Source of the DNA: Aquanectria penicillioides
Lineage: Eukaryota; Ascomycota; Sordariomycetes; Hypocreales; Nectriaceae
DNA length: 64,000 nt
Assembly (NCBI GenBank): GCA_003415625.1
Contig: PYIU01000008.1
Coordinates: forward strand, 3,100,001-3,164,000
Reading direction: 5' to 3'
Shown here: one piece after another, positions 46,201 through 57,815 of the stretch
Position numbering within the stretch: position 1 is the stretch's first letter
Layout: each line of letters begins with the position of its first letter
Program-made: the position numbers and the translations under genes
Notes under the pieces: model-generated
Told to the model about the DNA's origin: nothing
Seen by the model: only the letters and a program-made list of their open reading frames with translations
Databases searched by the model: none

Positions 46201-48103
46201 CTTTCTTTATCTCAGGCCCTTTTAGGTACTCGTCGATTCTTTCAACTGACACCAGACTGTTGATTCCAAGAGTCAAAAGTTCCGGAAGAGATCCCAGAGT
46301 TGTTTCAAGAGTGTTGAACATTCCGATACTGACGAAAGCGACCGAAGGCAGAAGGGAACCGTTGATAAATACGTAGACGGAAAGTGAGGTAGCTGCCAAT
46401 AGAATTGGGCTTATTACCCAGCAAGCAAAGAGGCCGCTGTCGGCAACGAAAAATTTCCACAGAGCCTTGAGTTCTTTCTCCCGCAACGCAAGGATTCGCT
46501 TTTCCCACTGTATCTCAGTGGCCGAGAACTTAATCTGTCGGATCCCAAGGAGTGCTTCGTTTACCTTGGCCAGCTTCTTGTCTCGCAACTTCATGAGCGA
46601 ATTAGACTGTGCCATGATCCTCTTAGAGAACCACGTATTGGCAGGGAGAGTCAAGGTCCAGGCGAAAATACCTGAAGCAAAAGGGACCCATCCAATTAGA
46701 CGCAATAGGAAAGTCGAGAAAATAGCAAGCTTGAAGAAGCCGTTGATGATGAGGAACTGGTACTGAAGAAAGTACGAGATGCGTTGAGCATCGACGCCAA
46801 CCAGGTTCACGATTGCTTGTCGGGACTTTAGGGCATCGCTTTCCTCAGAGTCCCCATCCTTGTTTTGTGGGTTTTTTGTGTCTTCTTTTTCTCCACTGCC
46901 TTCTATGCCTCTAGTGTTCTTTCTCCGTAATGACTTTTCAAAAACGAGAGCAGAGAGCTGGGCTCGAATTGGTAGAGATAGGTCGGCAACAGAGTACCAG
47001 AATGCCCATCCTTCCATCCACTGTTCGTATGGAAGAAGTATGTTAGCATAGACCTTGACGGCAAACAACTTGGCGGACCAAAACTCACAGCGTCGAGGAG
47101 GTTCGAGACTGCCATGCAGAAAACCAGTATGAATAGTTCCAAGTCATAAGAGGCTCTGCTTTCATTTCCTTCTAGGATATTGATGATACGTAGCATGGTC
47201 CAAAATGGCAGAATGCTCACCAAACAACGAAGGATGGTGACCGACAGTAGAAATGCGACCCTGCCTTTGTATGCCCAGACTAGGGACCGCAGGAGAGTGG
47301 TTTGAAACCTAAACTTGTCCCAGCTGTCCTTGAGATCTTGAGATCGAAGTTTACAATCGGCTTTGGGGAGGTCCTCCACACTGAGATCGTTGTTGACGGT
47401 GGCGTGGGTGAGGAGTGGCTCCACCCAGGTCCAAGTCCATCTGCTCAGAACAGAAACCGTCCATTGGCGATCAACATTGCAATTCTCATGGAATACGTCT
47501 GGTCTCCTGGGTAGTGTACTGCTCGAAACAGCGAGAATACAGGCCGCAACGGTATTAACAGTATGAAGAACCCCTACAATGTCCTGGGGCAACGGACCAG
47601 ACCTGGCTATTTGGAGCAATTGGGGAGCAGAGTACACTGCGAGGGTGGAAGATGAAATTAGAAGCCAGATCCCCAGGTTGTAGGATTTCACTGAGGAATG
47701 ATGGGCAACTAGAGAGATGGTGTGAATGAAGATGAATGCCTGCAGCCATACGTTAGCGATGTTGTCCCGATGGAGGGGCAACTGAGCCTACCCAGGCTGT
47801 CGTGATCAACCAGCCTTCCAAAACAGAAGTTTGGCTGTGGTTGGGAATGGTTGAGAGGATGGATATGGCAATTGAGGTCCCAGTACCAATGGTCGAGGCG
47901 AGGAGAATCACCGCCTTCGTCCTTCGGTTGGAGAACTTGGCGATGCTCTCAGGGGTCCCACGTCCATCCTCATCCTCGTAAAAGAGGTCCCTCGCCTGTC
48001 CTCCTCGCCATTGAGCGTGAATTGCGCCAATAGCCGGCAGGGTCGACAAAGCTGCCGCTGCCAGGACTGCACACGTTACTAGCAACATGACTGGATGTGC
48101 CAT
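43278..48103 (-). CDS. Full-size ABC-C (MRP-type) transporter
   Basis: Five exons (47792-48103, 47089-47739, 45181-47020, 43900-45131, 43278-43847), 4605 nt, 1534 residues, standard for fungal ABC-C pumps. Hydrophobic N-terminal segments (TMD0-like) precede TMD1. NBD1 has Walker A ([18 protein letters not shown]), signature [14 protein letters not shown] and a variant Walker B ([11 protein letters not shown]). TMD2 contains the [16 protein letters not shown] loop typical of ABC-C. NBD2 has [30 protein letters not shown] and [12 protein letters not shown], then the switch His in IAHRLST. It should export conjugated or anionic compounds across the plasma or vacuolar membrane. Next to the ATP-grasp and dioxygenase genes, it is the likely exporter or self-resistance pump of that cluster. 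Confidence 0.92.
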
Positions 48104-50423
48104 GATGGTGCATCACAAGGAATTGTGTTTAGCAGTTGAAAATTCTCAGACCGCCTCCGCGAACAGAGAAAAATAGAATACCCCCTTTAACTAGTGTCTC
48201 AAATTCGGACCTTGTACATCTTCAAGGCTGGACATGCAAGCCGACAAGCGGGCTCTCACCCGCATGAGTCGCAGCGATTACGCAGAGGCATAGCATGGGC
48301 AAGCCGCGGGTAAAAGCTGCTCTACTCAACGCATGCCGGTGGATGCGAGATGGAGATATTGAGACACCACACCAAGACGTCTCTGCCGCTCATATCCCCC
48401 ATCCATTGGCATCGAGGGGAGATGCACAGGGAGGGTCGATTGGATGGCGACGAGCGGGGCGGTGAGAAAAGCAAGTTCGTTTGAGAAGGTTGGAGCACGT
48501 CAATTGATAAACAGACCCTTTGCGAGACTGCCGGAACTAGACGAACGAGCCATCTGTTGCTCCGATGCAGCCCTCCATGCCCGCGGGATTGATGGGACCC
48601 ATGGCGATGGATGCATTAGACGAGCCCCAGACATCCTGGCAGGCCGTCCGTCCAGCCACTTGGCGCGGCTGCTCCGTCGATCAAAGCGAGGATATTCACG
48701 ACCCGTACGACATGTCATACTGCTCGCTGCAGGCTTCTGTGCGCAGTAAGACATGCGTCATATTGGCTTTTGAGCTTTTCCGCCGGGTTCCGTTGTGGCT
48801 TGGCCTTGTCTCAGTCCTGGCGTCTCGGGCCGCCCCAAGGCCCCGTACGGATGCACGCGCATCATCGTTGCGGAGGGGAGAAGGCTCCACAACACGTCGA
48901 TCTTGCGGAAAGATTTGGCGGCGGGGACAGTGAGACACGGGTTGATCAGTACCGAAGAGGCTACGGCACGCATCTTGGGCTGGCTGAACGAAGAGGTTTT
49001 GTTCCGAACGGGTCGCCACCAATTTTGACATGCTCCCATCAGTCTACACATCAGCCAATGGGCAATTTAAGAGGCGGTCCAGACCCTGGGGTTTTCCTTT
49101 GACGAAGCCTCTCACCGGGCGCGGGGGTCTTCCTGAGATCATCGTCGCTCGGCTCTCGTTGTTTCTTGATTCGTAACCGTCGAGCCGAGGGAGCATGCGC
49201 GTTGAAGTGTGGGGGGCAAAACAATGCTGCGTGTTGCGCAAGGTATAACGATAATCCCCGCGAAGGAGAAGTGGCTTTGCAAGTGCGATAAGGTGTAGGT
49301 CGATCAATGTGCTTGCAGCTTCAATATGTTCAGCCAGAGGTTTGGAGGTAAGAGCCCACGCAGGACACTGCATGTCGGTATTTGTTCCTCAATTTGAATC
49401 CCCAGTGCTCTCAAAATTCTACATGCATTGTAGATATTCTCGAGCAGTAGGGTCAGGGGCAGGTTTATCAAGCTGGTATTACTAGGATTCTGGATCTAGA
49501 TCCCTGTGGACATATCCTAACAATTCAACTATTGACCTCTTCTGTCTCCTTATCACGCGGATGGATTTCTCGAGGCCAATCTGATTTTACAATTGGCCAA
49601 GTTTCCATTGGCATGGCTCTTGACACCGGTGCTGCTGAGAAAGGGAGGCTCCAGCAGGCTGGTTTACCGGGCAGGCCGAGAATCCCAAAACTAAATTTGG
49701 GACATTTTTCACAAAACAAATAGCTGAGCTGTGATATCAACTAACTCAACTCAGGGCTCAAGTGTGGTAAATTTCATATTCCTTCAGAGTTTGAGTCAAG
49801 CAAATGCATCCAATGCAGTTCATTCACAAAGCTTCCGATCACACGGCGCGCCACCGTCCAGGGTAAGGGCATGAACCAGCCTGAGGCGAATCCCCGCCAC
49901 CACTACAAGTCGTAAGAGGTTCCCGAACATGACTTCGCCAATAGACGTCAGAAATGGTGCATAGAATTCTCATGTAATGCCGCTTTCATCCTAGAAGAGG
50001 TGTCATATTTATCATGTCGGGGAATTCCATTTCGGGCACTCAAGCCTAACAGCTAGTGGCATCTACCTTGTGAGATGAATCACACCAATACCCAACATCT
50101 GATGACATGTCATGGGTGTGAATTATGCCTAGTGACTTACCCAATCGACTGGCTGTAAACCGATCATCGACCAACACAAGCACGATGCGGCGTATACGAG
50201 CCAAGAGATGTCACAGCCACCGTGAATTTTGTTGTCGTTGGTTGTTGGTTGGATTCACTCGCGTCGAGTGGATCGTGGTGCCTTCTGCCTTAGCTGCCCC
50301 GCTATCGTCAAACATCAAAAGCGTGAGCACTGCGCCTTGATCACCCAGTTTTATCCATCAAAACCACCATCATCGCTTAGATATTTCAACGCCACGCCTC
50401 TGCCAAAGTCTCATCACTTCGCC
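48104..50423. other. Intergenic region with unresolved GC-rich coding-like stretch
   Basis: About 2.3 kb. From 48444 to about 49100 the sequence is GC-rich and several overlapping frames stay open on both strands; one plus-strand frame ends with RHGLISTEEATARILGWLNE, which vaguely recalls regulatory-domain segments of Zn2Cys6 factors. No start, splice structure or domain could be fixed, so no gene is called. The remainder (49.1-50.4 kb) shows nothing beyond the promoter of the F-box gene. Confidence 0.3.
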
Positions 50424-51827
50424 ATGGCGCTTCATCAATTGCCCGGCGAGATTATAAGCCTAATCATTGCGGGTCTCGACAGCAAGCACGATCTTCTCCG
50501 CGCACGCCTAGTTTGTCGCCAATGGAGCAGCCTGGCCACAGAGCGAGCATTTCATACCGTTACGCTCGTCCCGGACAAGGAAGGATTTGAATTCTGGCAT
50601 AAAGTAATGAATAGCGAGACTATCAAGTCTGCTGCTCATCGCGTCGTCATCAATAGCCGCGCCGACGACGATAGTTGGGGGGACTACGCCGACTACTGGG
50701 ATGATGCGGAGTGGGAAAGACTCCAAGAAGAGGGAGGGCCTCAGCGTCCAGACCCCATTTCTCAGATCGTTGATCTCTCTCAAATCAATGAGATACACAT
50801 ACACTTCTCAGACCATTGTGCAGGGGTCGAAAATACCACAGGAGCTAACGCCTGGAGCCCGGACGACGTCGAGGGAATTGAGTCCCGGAAGGCCTTGCTG
50901 GAGTGTGTCTTCGAAGCCATCCAGAATCGCGCTTCTCAGCCCGAAAGAACGAAAGTTCGCTCTCTGATAATCGAGAATCTCCAAAACATCCCGTTACCTA
51001 GCTTCACATCATCTGAACTGTTCAAGTCCGTAACCAAGGATATCGACCAGCTCCACTTAAAGGTCGCGGAAGAATACAACGAAGCTGGCCCAGATCACGA
51101 TGTCTACTGCGAGGAGCTTTTCAAATTTGAACCCTACATGCAGCAACACTGGCTTTCCCCACTAGCAGACCAGCTCACTTCGTTGACTCTATACTTCAAT
51201 GAGTGCTGGGGCACGATGCCAGGCACTTTCAACGGCCATGGTCTCATTTTTCCCAATCTAAAAACCCTTAGACTGGGGTATTTCATTGTTTCGCACAACG
51301 ACCACTTGGATTGGGTTACAGCCCAGACTTCGCTAACGTCCTTGAGACTGGATACTTGCTATATTATGTCGTATGTACGGACAGAGGCGAGCATGATGGA
51401 GAAGTGGAACACACCAACACATGACTGGGAGCCCATACAGCGGGGAATGTTGGGGTTTGATTTCGATGACGATGCTGTGTACCACTTCCCGGGAACATGG
51501 GAGTTCTTTTTCGATAAAATTCGCATTGGTTTGCCTCACCTCGTGGACTTCCAATTCAACAATGACAGCTGGAGCCCGAAAGGTTTCAATAACCCAAATC
51601 CATTGCACACGTCACTTTCTTACATGAGGTACATTGTATTTGATATTGGTTTATGCCCTTCTCGATGGATCCAGGTGCAGGACCACGACGGTAACATGGA
51701 TTTTGGATATGGTGAAGACATGGATGGGAACCAAATAGACGATTTTAACCGCCATAAGGAAACAATGGAAGGAGACACCCGTGCCTTTGAGGATCTACTG
51801 GCGGCAACGAGGGAACGACGGATGTAA
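50424..51827 (+). CDS. F-box protein
   Basis: Intronless, 467 residues from the ATG at 50424 (MALHQLPGEIISLIIAGLDS). Residues 1-45 form an F-box, including RARLVCRQWSSLATERAFH, the SKP1 contact region. The frame is open further upstream, but the F-box begins immediately after this ATG as is normal. The C-terminal region has loose leucine-rich segments (LADQLTSLTLYFNECWG, IFPNLKTLRLGYFIV, LTSLRLDTCYI) and many acidic/aromatic residues (DDDSWGDYADYWDDAEWE). It is probably a substrate receptor of an SCF ubiquitin ligase; the target is unknown. It is a different subfamily from the F-box protein at 15.6 kb. Confidence 0.82.
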   Translation: MALHQLPGEIISLIIAGLDSKHDLLRARLVCRQWSSLATERAFHTVTLVPDKEGFEFWHKVMNSETIKSAAHRVVINSRADDDSWGDYADYWDDAEWERLQEEGGPQRPDPISQIVDLSQINEIHIHFSDHCAGVENTTGANAWSPDDVEGIESRKALLECVFEAIQNRASQPERTKVRSLIIENLQNIPLPSFTSSELFKSVTKDIDQLHLKVAEEYNEAGPDHDVYCEELFKFEPYMQQHWLSPLADQLTSLTLYFNECWGTMPGTFNGHGLIFPNLKTLRLGYFIVSHNDHLDWVTAQTSLTSLRLDTCYIMSYVRTEASMMEKWNTPTHDWEPIQRGMLGFDFDDDAVYHFPGTWEFFFDKIRIGLPHLVDFQFNNDSWSPKGFNNPNPLHTSLSYMRYIVFDIGLCPSRWIQVQDHDGNMDFGYGEDMDGNQIDDFNRHKETMEGDTRAFEDLLAATRERRM

Positions 51828-52035
51828 GGAGATAGCACCAGCAGGCTAAGGCAAGATTGTTATGCCATTTCCAAATAGTCATTAGGTCTGTTTTCCTTTC
51901 GTTAGAAGTCGTGGCATAGTCACATGTTGTGAGATTGACAGCTTCAAGAATCTAAAGACGATAGGTCTGCAGTTGAATAGTTCGATACAAGAATGTTTGA
52001 GAATAGACTTACGTGGAAAACCCACTTCTCACACA

Positions 52036-52815
52036 TCATTCTTGAACTGGTAAATATTTCATGTACCTAAACGTGTAGTGCCCCCATTTAAAGTCTAGCT
52101 CTTTGTTGAGATAAGATTGTCGAAGGGCAAACTCATCCAAGTTGACTTCCAGGGTTCGGATCGTTTGAAACCTCATTCTCTCATATGCCCTCCAGGCTCC
52201 CTCTGATGAATGGACCCATGCAAACACACCCTTTTCATCACAAAAGTCCGTTCCCCATTTGATGAGAGCCGAACCAACTCCACGACGCTGGAAATTGGGA
52301 GAAACTGTTAGTCCCACAACGATCAAGCACTTGGTGCCCTCTGGCATGATTTCGGTCATCCAAGCTTCCATATCGGCATTTGTAAGGTTCTCAAGCTGCT
52401 GGATTGAATCCTCACGGTCGGGATCTGGTGGAGGGTCTGCACGAGCCTTAGCCTCAGCTCGCACTTTAGGCGTTGCTTTCGCCTCTTGATTTGAGTTTTC
52501 TGTGGAAGCTGCTGGTGGCTGCGTGCGACACTCGACAATGGGCATGTCCTCAATAGTCAAGCCTCGAAAAGCCCAAGTGCAGAAGCCCATAATTGTTCCA
52601 GTTTGGGGGTCTGTGGCTTTCAGAAGCACACACCGAGGATTCTTCAGGAGCTCGGGCATGCTTTGGATGGTATACACCTTCATGTCAAAGGGCTTTTGGC
52701 CGTAGCTCTTTACTTCGGTGTGTTTGTCATTTTCGAATGCGTCAGCGGACATTTGGGCCAGAGTTGGAACATCGTCCAATTGGACAGCCTCGATTTTACC
52801 AGCTTCTGCGGCCAT
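52036..52815 (-). CDS. GNAT-family N-acetyltransferase
   Basis: Intronless, 259 residues, ATG at 52815. The acetyl-CoA-binding motif A is clear: LTVSPNFQRRGVGSALIKWG (R/Q-x-x-G-x-G/A), followed by motif B-like sequence with WVHSSEGAWRAYERMRFQ. An N-terminal beta-alpha segment (VQLDDVPTLAQMSADAF) fits the GNAT fold. A charged, Ala/Pro-rich insert (about residues 98-135) separates the halves and is common in fungal GNATs of this type. It should transfer acetyl from acetyl-CoA to an amine on a small molecule or protein; substrate unknown. Cytosolic by sequence. No cluster partner is apparent. Confidence 0.87.
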   Translation of the reverse strand: MAAEAGKIEAVQLDDVPTLAQMSADAFENDKHTEVKSYGQKPFDMKVYTIQSMPELLKNPRCVLLKATDPQTGTIMGFCTWAFRGLTIEDMPIVECRTQPPAASTENSNQEAKATPKVRAEAKARADPPPDPDREDSIQQLENLTNADMEAWMTEIMPEGTKCLIVVGLTVSPNFQRRGVGSALIKWGTDFCDEKGVFAWVHSSEGAWRAYERMRFQTIRTLEVNLDEFALRQSYLNKELDFKWGHYTFRYMKYLPVQE

Positions 52816-53184
52816 AGCGACACAAAATATAGTAACGAATGACTTACCGTCAAGTTAGCATGTCAAGAGGCAAAGATGGATGATAGATATATAACGGAAT
52901 TGCATCCAATGTCAGCTTTGACGACCTTCCTTTTTCGACCACTAATGAGTCATGCGGTGTCTGATACGAGACGACTGGGATTTCTCAATGTGCTATCTAT
53001 TCTCAACCCAACCCTTCCATCGAGAATGATATAGACCTAAAATCAGCGACGTCCTCGCACTAACTAAGGCCAAGAATAAATGAAGTGCCAGCTCAATGAT
53101 TTGATTTCGGAGAAGAGATATTTTCTAGCACACTAGGACCTCAACAAACATGTTATTCTCATCATACTCTGGATTTTCCGGCTT
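52816..53184. other. Intergenic region
   Basis: About 370 bases upstream of the GNAT gene. No gene or repeat seen; presumed GNAT promoter. Confidence 0.45.
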
Positions 53185-53660
53185 TTGAGCTCATAATATT
53201 CTCAATCCTTAGTCCAAAGCCTAATCCCCGTGGTGTCGTAGTCCTTCGAGTTGCACATCGAATCAAATATCCTGCGTATGCCTTCTCCATAGCTCTGAGC
53301 GCCGACTGCATCTCTTCATTGTGGATATCAAGGAGATTGAGTGCAAATAGTGTGGCAGTTATATCGGCTTTCTAAAGATTGGATGTGCGGGCAATATCTT
53401 GAGCGTGGTGGAAGAGCTGTTGGCGATGATTTTTGACGATACCAAAACAGTTATCACAAACGTCGGCAACTTTCCACGCTTCCCCTACCTTGAATTTTCC
53501 ACCAATGAAACCTTGCCAACAAATTTCTCAACTTCATCTCCCCCTTGAAGTAGTACGCCAGTTATTCATATATATTCCATGGCTATCGTAGTCGCAATGC
53601 TTGCCGGATCAGTACCAACTCAAATGCAACCAAGTGATGCCATGCGATACTCCGCATGGT
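53185..53660 (-). pseudogene. Degenerate partial duplicate of the neighbouring subtilase gene
   Basis: Nucleotide-level resemblance to the intact gene at 54.3-57.3 kb is visible in the same orientation. The stretch 53200-53310 (ATTCTCAATCC...CCAAAGC..AATCC.CG) parallels 54361-54500. The stretch 53460-53560 (CGGCAAC.TTC..CGCTTC) parallels 55017-55115. The stretch 53573-53650 (TTCCATGGC.ATC) parallels 55120-55190. The central part, including the Ser-bearing GTSYATP block, is missing, and frames are broken. It is a tandem copy that was internally deleted and has decayed heavily. Confidence 0.6.
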
Positions 53661-54327
53661 CTGTCACTGCTGTTGTAGGTGTGGCATCTGCAAATAATCA
53701 GCTCACCCCTCTGAGATCTCTAAGTTTTCCTGCTGACCCCTGCATAATGGGTGAATCTTGTGATACTTTGTGGCGAAGCAAAAAAGCGCGCTGTGAGAGG
53801 TTCCACGCGCTGCCGACAGCAGTGAGTAAGAAACTCCCTGACCTAGAATGAGTTAAATGTGTTATTTTCTTTATAAAAGGGACCAATTCCCAAGATTCTC
53901 GAGCCTTTCCTCTAAAACACTATCGTCGGGGCGGTCATGGCCTTCTATACTTTGAACAAGAATGTTTGTAGCATCACAGATTGAGGCGATTTCTAAAAAG
54001 AGATGAAGGGTTCTGGAATAACTCCATTCAGAAACTGCAATCTACAAAGGATTTTCAGCTTACTTTAAATGTTTCTTGTGGTGAAGAAAAATAAAGCCAG
54101 ACCGTTTTCTACATAAATCGTCCCTCTGGTGAAAATATGCACACGAGTAGTTCTGTGGGAAAAGAATGCTAGATGCAACGCTACAAGCTATTTAACAAAA
54201 CTATGATGCTCTCTTCAAAGTGGGACAATCACCATGGTCTTGAATCACACTTGGGTGCAAAGTGGCTGTAAACTGTATTGCCTGAGTGGGATGTCTGCCA
54301 ACAATAAATATTCAAATCTTTGATGTA
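53661..54327. other. Intergenic region between subtilase copy and subtilase gene
   Basis: About 670 bases; possibly further decayed subtilase-like sequence at the left edge, otherwise AT-rich with no recognisable gene. Confidence 0.4.
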
Positions 54328-57290
54328 TTAATACCGAAATAACGGGGTTGTTTTAATCGTGCTCTCAATTTTCTGGATCGTGGCTTCATCATTGTGCCAA
54401 TCCTCGGTCCAAAGCTTAACCCACGGGGCGACGAAGCGATACCCGTCGTGGTCCTTACGTTTGCACATCAGATCAAGCATCTTGCGCATGCCTTCTCCGG
54501 TTCGTAACCGATTCTCAGCTATTTCGCCCACATTCATCAGATATTTGGTGACATATAAGATGTGTGCCGCAAATCCAGCCGCAATGGGTGTGGCGTAGGA
54601 TGTTCCCGATCGAAGTGTAGGATTGTTGCCGTAGGCGCATCTGATTGCCAAGCCGAGCGTCATAAAATTGTCATCCCAATCCTCTGGAGCTGGGCTAATT
54701 TTTCCATCTTTTCCTTTTCCATCCGAAGCGTGAATACAAATTACGTCTCGAATGCTTGCGGGAAAGGTTCGCGGTGCGTGACTACCATGATTAGCTGCTG
54801 CAACAAAGAATATTTTGTTTCCTGCGTCTTTGATTGCCTTCTCAATAGCTCTAAATGCCAACTGCAGGCCTTTATCATGGGTGGCAGGAAGCTTTATTCC
54901 GAACGACATAGTAATTATATCAGCCTCCCAAACATCGACAGCATGAACGATTGCCTGGTTCTGGTGTCAGATAGTGGGGATGGTGTTAGCAGAGTCAACG
55001 GGCTATTACGAACCTCGGCAACATTCTTCGCTTCTTCTACGTTAAATTTGGAACCATTGAAAACCTTTCCGACATATATCTCAGCTTCGGGTGCCACTTG
55101 AAGTAGGAGGCTTGTAATATTTGTTCCATGGCCATCCCAGTCATGCACGTTGGCTGAATCATCGCCAATCCAACTATGACAGTTGGCATCGTTCAGTTTT
55201 CCAATGGCGAACCCTCCTGCTATTCCACCACTGGATTTGTCGATTCCAGTGTCAAGAACTGCAATACGAATGGGGGTATGCTGAACAGAATCTGAGCCAC
55301 AAATCTGTTTTGCTCGTTGCTCGCAAGAGAATTGAAACTTTCGAATCCGCGCGAAGAAATCCTTAGTTTTGGTTAATTTGCTAGCGTTCTTCGTTAGCTT
55401 TACTTATTGACCAAAGCATACTCTAGAAAAACATATATTTGGGACCTTACTCTTCGCCACAACTGTGGTAGCAATCGTCGAAGAGTTTGATCGCTGGTGG
55501 TTCCAAGTCTTGGTTTTCGGCTGATGGGAGACCCCAATTTATATCGGAACCAATAGGCCATGCTTCGCTTAGATCTGTAGCTGCAGAAGCAATCTTTTTA
55601 CCCTCGGGGGCCCTCTTTTCTTCTTCCTTCCCTCCAGGGCCTTTAGAACTGGTTGGCATGATGGTCTTTTGGATTTCTTCGGCAATATGTGTGAGTACAA
55701 TCTCCCTGGCAATGGAGCCGACGTCCGAATACATTCCTCTCAACTTCCGAGACCACCGCTTGTACGTGTTGTTGAATTTTAGTAAATCCCTTACCACCTT
55801 GAGGTAGCGATCGCGCGCAACGATATGTCTGATGTCAGTCAAAGCATGTTCCTGGTTATTGAAGATCGACTCCAGCTCCTCATCCACCCATACACTCAAC
55901 TCTTCGGTCCGCATTCCCTTGAGGGAACATCCATATTCTATCTCCAAAAGTATCCTTGCTAGATCAATGTAAATATCAATCCGCTGATCAAACGCTGCGT
56001 TCTCATTGTTTTCATTCACTGCCGGAACACTGTACACCATCTCCAGTTCGCATTGATCATTCTTCGTCAAAAAGAAAATATGCTGGGAATTCCAGCTACT
56101 AAGTGTATGTTTTGAATCCAAGTAAAGTGAAAAGCTCAGAGCAACTCTCGCTGCAAGACTCCGCTTCTGTTCCCAGTTGAATCGTTGCGATTTGCGCATA
56201 GCGTGGGGTATTCGCGGGTTCAAGCTCTGATCTTCAGTGAAGCTATTGCTCTCAATAAGCTCGGAGAGAGTTTTCTTAGGTTGTTCTTTGGGGTTGTTTA
56301 TGTGCTTTTGGGTACGACACTGGTCCACACAAGGCACAAAAAGTTTCCTATCGACAGCAAGTAACTGAAGAGTGCAACCTGATGTCCACGCTTCATCAAG
56401 ATCCAAACATAAATCACAGGGATCAGCCCCGTCTGTTAGATCGCTAAATCTCGTCAATAAGGGCACTTCAGAAACAAAAGATGATATATACCAAACACAT
56501 ACGTTGAGAGCACAACATCGCAATATCCGGCATGCCATTTGCAAGGATCTAAGCACATGGAAAGGAAGAAATCCAAAGTTGGATTCAGCCTCATCCTCTT
56601 GGGTCTAATACTATCCCATTCCGGCATTTTTACCAAAATCCGATGCCCTACACATTCGTCGGACTTTTCCGGGGAGATACAAAGGCACAAGGCCTCCAGC
56701 CCAGTTGCGGTTCGTTTTCTGAATTCGCTTCCTCTAGACTCGGGAGACGCTGTTGGTTTTCGGTGGTATTCATTGCTAGGCAGTATCTGCAGAGGGGGCG
56801 AGAAGAAAGTGGTAAATTCTCTGATCACGTTATGTGCCTCGATCGCGTCGTTTTGGGAGGCTAATGCAAACAGGGAATTCGCCTGTCCAGTCGCCAGATC
56901 GAAATGCCATGTGGATGCTTCAACAATATCAAGTAAATGTACGAGATTTGGATAACTGCATGTTGTCTCTTGCGATCGTGGCCTTTTTAGTTCTTCTAAC
57001 CATAGACCAGTGTTGACGACCCGATCAAGCAGGCTGCACAAAGTTCGCAACTGGCCTTGGGCCTCGTCCGACTGTTGCTCCAGCTTGGTATCAACAATCG
57101 CATCTAAATCGCCCATGGTTAGTAACTGGCGTAAACCAGTATCGAAGAGTCCTTCGGCGTTGGTCCATTCAATTGGTATGCCCGTTTTTTGTGTTTGAAT
57201 TAATGGTTGGTATCTGTGTTTGCGTTTTAGGCGGCCATGATGAGACCGAAATGCCTGCAATAGTGCCCACTCCGCATTTACTAAAGTCAT
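54328..57290 (-). CDS. DUF7580-like / peptidase S8 (subtilase) fusion protein
   Basis: Four exons (56503-57290, 55451-56449, 55014-55380, 54328-54954), 2781 nt, 926 residues; phases agree throughout. The N-terminal two-thirds is a helical fungal domain that I match to DUF7580: CDLCLDLDEAW, RVALSFSLYLDSKHTLSSWN, IYIDLARILLEIEYGC. The C-terminal third is a subtilisin-like serine protease with the full triad in order: Asp in IRIAVLDTGID, His in WDGHGTNITSLLLQVAPEAE, oxyanion Asn near FFVAAANHGSHAP, and Ser in LRSGTSYATPIAAG. No signal peptide, so probably cytosolic. In fungi S8 domains with such helical partners occur in NLR-type and related immune-like proteins, where they act as effectors. It is divergent from the C2H2/pseudokinase gene (525-bp gap). 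Confidence 0.85.
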
Positions 57291-57815
57291 TTTGCTGCCT
57301 TAGACGGGTTTATTACAAACCCATTTCATGTAGGTTCCGTCTAGGAGCGATGGTCGGTGCTAGGTGCGGTGTTTAGGCGCCCAAATGCCACGGCCTGTGG
57401 GCAGCCAAAGATCCAGCTCTTAGGTTGAAGTGGCCTGTGGTTTGCTGTGCTCTGTACAGATATCGGATTCAATGACAGCAGGAAAGGTCGCTTGCACCGC
57501 TCCCTGTCCAGGAAGAAGCGGGAATGATGAAGTGGTAGTTGAAGGAGAAGAGACTGAAGATTGTGCGGACAGACAGGGGAGCGTGGAAAATGAGATTGGG
57601 CTGCGAGGCTGCGAGGCGACCTATCACAATGCCTCTCAACGACTGCAAACCACGTGAAAGGCTCGCACTAATGTTATGAGATATTTATAACCGCGGGAGC
57701 ACATCTTACCCCCGCATACTTGAGTGCATGTCAATACTTGTGATGGTGAGCAAACAACTTTGTCCAGCGACGCGCCAAAAAGCGTCTCTGGCGCCACGAG
57801 AATAGTATTTTCAAT
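57291..57815. promoter_or_regulatory. Bidirectional promoter region of the subtilase / pseudokinase pair
   Basis: A 525-bp gap between two divergent start codons. It is more GC-rich than the surroundings, and a TATTTATAA-like word lies near 57680. No specific operator can be named. Short open frames here are not credible genes. Confidence 0.5.

Noticed and set aside
48444..49051. Overlapping open frames on both strands
   Set aside because: Openness follows from high GC; frames conflict, and no start, intron pattern or domain could be fixed.
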